From: Lophius americanus
Lineage: Eukaryota; Chordata; Actinopteri; Lophiiformes; Lophiidae
NCBI GenBank assembly: GCA_037951165.1
Contig: JBBDHG010000053.1
Coordinates: forward strand, 244,501 to 308,500
Direction of reading: 5' to 3'
DNA length: 64,000 nt
The position numbers were made by a program, and so were the translations under genes. Below, one piece after another: positions 62,301 through 64,000 of the stretch. Numbering within the stretch: position 1 is the first letter of the stretch; every line of letters begins with the position of its first letter. The notes under the pieces were generated by a model that worked only from the letters and a program-made list of their open reading frames with translations, was not told the DNA's origin and did no database searches.

Positions 62301-62796
62301 ACAAGATCATTAATTGATTATTTACAAGCAACAATTTCAATGAAATGAATAAAACTTCCCCAGAATAAATGCACTTTATAAATAGATATTTTCTAAGAAT
62401 AGATGTTGTTTATCAGTCATTAGCATTCTGCTGCATGTCAGCAGATCTGGATTAATGGCTTAGAGAAACAACAAATCATTGATAATCCTTATTTTTCTCC
62501 TTTTGTTCCCAGACTACGAGAAGATCTTCTTCCTCCTGAAGCAGATCCAGGGCACCCTGGAAACCCGACTCATCTTCCTCCAAAACATCATCAAAGAGGC
62601 AGCCAGGTGGAGATCATTAGAGTTCGTAAATGTTAATTCTGACTACTTACTTCCTGCAGAATATAAACTGTCATCTTCTTTTCCCGTCTGTTCCATGCGA
62701 AGGTTCAAGAAGCGCGTTCTCATCGAGCAGCTAGAAAACTTCCTGGAGGAGATCCACAACAGATCCAATAACATGAACCACGTGGACACGCTCTGA
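40026..62796 (+). CDS. ints6: Integrator complex subunit 6
   Basis: Eighteen exons join in frame: 40026-40136, 40283-40360, 41709-41858, 46545-46634, 47763-47946, 51744-51869, 52631-52782, 53648-53800, 55282-55414, 56122-56216, 56321-56431, 57286-57501, 57900-58026, 58171-58313, 59189-59375, 60903-61274, 62513-62606, 62703-62796. The product is 871 aa (human about 887). The N-terminus MPVLLFLIDTSASMNQR carries the VWA metal-site motif DTSAS. GMMIDEADEF is at about 624-633 and a KRRRC basic stretch at about 656-660. Exon 16 codes an acidic, low-conservation linker (about 686-790). The C-terminus ELRALITKEIRKPGR... KRVLIEQLENFLEEIH is the conserved INTS6/DDX26B C-terminal domain. In vertebrates INTS6 belongs to Integrator, linking it to PP2A, and acts in the nucleus. 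The conserved order with wdfy2 and the C-terminal sequence favour ints6 over ints6l. Confidence 0.97.
40850..41060 (-). mobile_element. Tc1/mariner-like fragment (family A)
   Basis: The minus-strand family A end is seen in CACTAACAGGTGCCATTGTA and ATCAATGTTATTCTGACTTC, with GGAGATGCTCCGACCCGAG further left. It is in ints6 intron 2 and badly decayed. Confidence 0.55.
41859..46544. other. ints6 intron 3 (4.7 kb)
   Basis: Apart from the LINE fragment at 45130-45600, no gene, RNA or repeat array was recognised. The open frames at 44417-44773 and 43266-43586 have no motif or splice support. Confidence 0.5.
45130..45600 (-). pseudogene. Non-LTR retrotransposon (LINE) fragment, reverse transcriptase C-terminus
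   Basis: The minus-strand reading contains LREDRLRWFGHVKRRDSGRR and, further on, MELPGRRK, the well-known LINE RT C-terminal motif (LRW.GHV.R). The frame then decays towards the element 3' end. It is 5'-truncated, as LINE copies usually are. Confidence 0.8.
48345..48420. repeat. Imperfect inverted repeat (about 19-bp arms)
   Basis: AGTTACATCTACATTTTCA and GAAAATATAGATGTAACC pair with about two mismatches around a short loop, in ints6 intron 5. Confidence 0.7.
48893..48924. repeat. Perfect 14-bp inverted repeat, 4-nt loop
   Basis: AAATCATCCAGCTT, then AGAC, then the exact reverse complement, in ints6 intron 5. Confidence 0.9.
49185..49530. repeat. Interspersed repeat, SINE or LINE-like
   Basis: It contains GTAGCTCAGCTGG, like a Pol III A box, and GGGGTTAAGTGCTTTGCTCA, a motif I recall from common fish repeats. 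A similar A-box-like GTAGCTCAGTCGATAAAG occurs near 49873. Confidence 0.4.
50315..50345. repeat. (CA)n microsatellite
   Basis: Pure dinucleotide run in ints6 intron 5. Confidence 0.9.
50767..51209. mobile_element. Tc1/mariner-like element (family A)
   Basis: It starts GATCAGCCATAACATTAAAG and ends GTTTTAATGTTACGGC, with the interior GGGCAAGCGTAAGGATTTGA and GTAGCACAAATCGCTG. This is one of the best preserved copies but much shorter than a full element and without an open transposase frame. It is in ints6 intron 5. Confidence 0.75.
52943..53131. repeat. (TATG)n/(TA)n microsatellite
   Basis: Irregular tetranucleotide and dinucleotide repeats in ints6 intron 7. Confidence 0.9.
53820..53878. 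repeat. (TA)n microsatellite after ints6 exon 8
   Basis: A TA-rich run begins about 20 bp after the exon 8 donor. Confidence 0.85.
53880..54310. repeat. Repeat units carrying CTCCCCCTAGTG (family D)
   Basis: Two or three units share GCTCCCCCTAGTG and CAATCTATCCAGTTCTTCC. They are the inverted counterpart of 15030-15480. Confidence 0.5.
54490..54700 (+). pseudogene. LINE 3'-end fragment
   Basis: It carries GGCTGGAGATGGAGCT-like sequence followed by AGAGGACATGCAGTTGGTTG and GGAAACAGATGATCCG, all also present (minus strand) at 45130-45600. Both are 3' ends of one LINE family, here with an internal deletion. Confidence 0.65.
55492..55830. mobile_element. Tc1/mariner-like element (family A), truncated
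   Basis: It starts TACACCAATCAGCCATAACA and keeps GGTGAACCGGCAACGGGGTC and AAGGCTAGCCCATGTTGTCC. The right end is missing. It is in ints6 intron 9. Confidence 0.7.
60316..60380. repeat. (CA)n microsatellite, interrupted
   Basis: (CA)n with AAACATATA interruptions in ints6 intron 15. Confidence 0.9.
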
Positions 62797-63641
62797 GACG
62801 GGCCGATTCCCACACTGAACTCACAGAAAATGGAACGGGGCAACCCTCCACTTCCTCCTAAAAGCCCGCCCCCTCCTTCTCCTGGGGGAGGCAAGGAGAA
62901 GAGACCAGGCTGCATCCAGGCCTCGAACTGTCACCTCTTCAGTGGACCCTTTCATTGTTGATGGTCATATTGTTTTGCACACAGGGAGCACATTTTTCCA
63001 GAAATCCAAAAGAGAGAGAGAGAGGGGATGGGAGGTGTTCACCTGTTCAACATTGGAGCAGAGATGCTTTCTGATCCGTGAACCCGTCCTGAGGGGTTCT
63101 CATCCTAATAAGTGAAAAATCTGAGTACAAAAGGGCGTGCGGGATGTTTCCGGTTCAGATCCCAGCCCGCATCTGGAGGTTCAGTCCCGTTTTGCACGAA
63201 AGGATGCGACGGACTGACCGCGTAGGAGGGGTTTGGGTTGTGCGTGCGTGGTCGACTGTGCGTTTTCAGCCAACTCAGGGTCAAACAGGATCCAGTGGAT
63301 ATGCTCATGAACCGTACCCCTCGTTCCTCCTCCCTCGATTTCCCCTCCGTGATGCTTTTTTTCTACGTCGTCTCGTTGCGTTTTTCTATGTTTCAGTTGC
63401 GTTTGTTTATGTTTCGTTGTGTGGGAAGACGAAAACGTTTAGTTCTGTCTTGACCGATGAAACACTCCGCCAACAGAAGCACTCCACGTCTGCTCACTCA
63501 AAAAAGCTTTGAGTACTGAATTTTGTCAACCTGTGGTTCAATTCAAATATGGCCGACTCGTGGTTTACCAACCAGGCAGACTGATAGCGTTTAATAATAA
63601 CTTATGAAAATGATCCATTTTCGGAGAGCGTAAAAAATAAA
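62797..63641 (+). other. ints6 3' UTR
   Basis: Non-coding sequence from the stop codon to AATAAA at 63636-63641. Open frames on both strands here (for example 63144-63512) lack motifs and were not called. Confidence 0.6.
63636..63641 (+). terminator. ints6 polyadenylation signal
   Basis: AATAAA about 840 bp after the stop, followed by a T/G-rich stretch (TTTTTTTTGGTTTTGTCG). Confidence 0.6.
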
Positions 63642-64000
63642 GCCTTTTTTTTTGGTTTTGTCGTTTTTTTAGGAGGAGACACACAAATGAATAAATAACT
63701 GAATGATTAATGCGTCATTGGTTACACACGTTAACATACAGGGACAAAGAGCTCAGGAACTAACAACAATGCATCATAATCAGCAATAACAGGAAAACCC
63801 GCGTCTTTATTCTTGTCTGATATGCAACACAAACCGTCGTCCTCTGCAGCCCCCCCGAAACCAGGTCCCGGATGCCAGCCTGTCCTACGTGCTGGTCGCT
63901 GCCAAATAATTTAGCCCCGCCCCCCCTAAACTCATTCCCACCCCCTCAACCATGAATCTCAAACCAACTCCTTGTCACTTAACCATCAATGCACTTGTGT
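63642..64000. other. Intergenic right edge; possible 3' end of a converging gene
   Basis: A minus-strand AATAAA (TTTATT at 63806-63811) would fit the 3' end of a gene entering from the right; in human the next gene (SERPINE3) is tail-to-tail with INTS6. A plus-strand acceptor-like CTCTGCAG (63843-63850) followed by a short open frame to a stop at about 63909 is also present. Neither is convincing. Confidence 0.2.

Noticed and set aside
40026..62796. Assignment as ints6l rather than ints6
   Set aside because: The C-terminal TRLIFLQN and EQLENFL segments and the adjacency to wdfy2 match ints6 better.

Overview
This window is vertebrate nuclear DNA, almost certainly from a ray-finned (teleost) fish. 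The genes have short exons with GT-AG introns, and the predicted proteins align along their length with human DHRS12, WDFY2 and INTS6. The spacer and intron DNA is rich in microsatellites and in degenerate Tc1/mariner, piggyBac-like, LINE and MITE remnants of kinds common in fish. No species is assigned. I see no prokaryotic features.

Layout, left to right. (1) At 583-2111, minus strand, lie the first four exons of an unrecognised secretory-pathway gene that runs off the left edge; its cysteine pattern is loosely like ZP-N (zona pellucida) modules. (2) At 2112-5455 is the intergenic region to dhrs12. It holds a 744-bp piggyBac-like element with TTAA ends, two intron-containing tRNA-Leu(CAA) genes on the minus strand, AT-rich tandem repeats and a compact dhrs12 promoter. 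(3) dhrs12 is complete on the plus strand at 5456-11429 (10 exons, 318 aa). (4) At 11430-16103 is a convergent intergenic region with MITEs and Tc1-like fragments, including a tandemly amplified transposon end. (5) wdfy2 is complete on the minus strand at 34075-16104 (12 exons, 400 aa); its introns carry large arrays of simple repeats. (6) At 34076-40025 is an AT-rich divergent spacer between wdfy2 and ints6. (7) ints6 is complete on the plus strand at 40026-62796 (18 exons, 871 aa), followed by its 3' UTR and a poly(A) signal.

The order and relative orientations dhrs12(+) wdfy2(-) ints6(+) match, as I recall it, the human 13q14.3 block INTS6-WDFY2-DHRS12, so the locus looks orthologous. The three genes do not share a pathway: one is an SDR-fold oxidoreductase, one an endosomal FYVE/WD40 protein, and one a subunit of the Integrator complex, which processes snRNA and attenuates transcription.

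All exon boundaries were read by eye from splice consensus and from agreement with remembered human proteins; no alignment software or database search was run. No new molecular system is evident. The most worthwhile leads are the unidentified left-hand gene with estrogen-response-element-like palindromes in a transposon just upstream, the tandemly amplified transposon end, several perfect intronic hairpins, and hypervariable repeats abutting wdfy2 splice sites.
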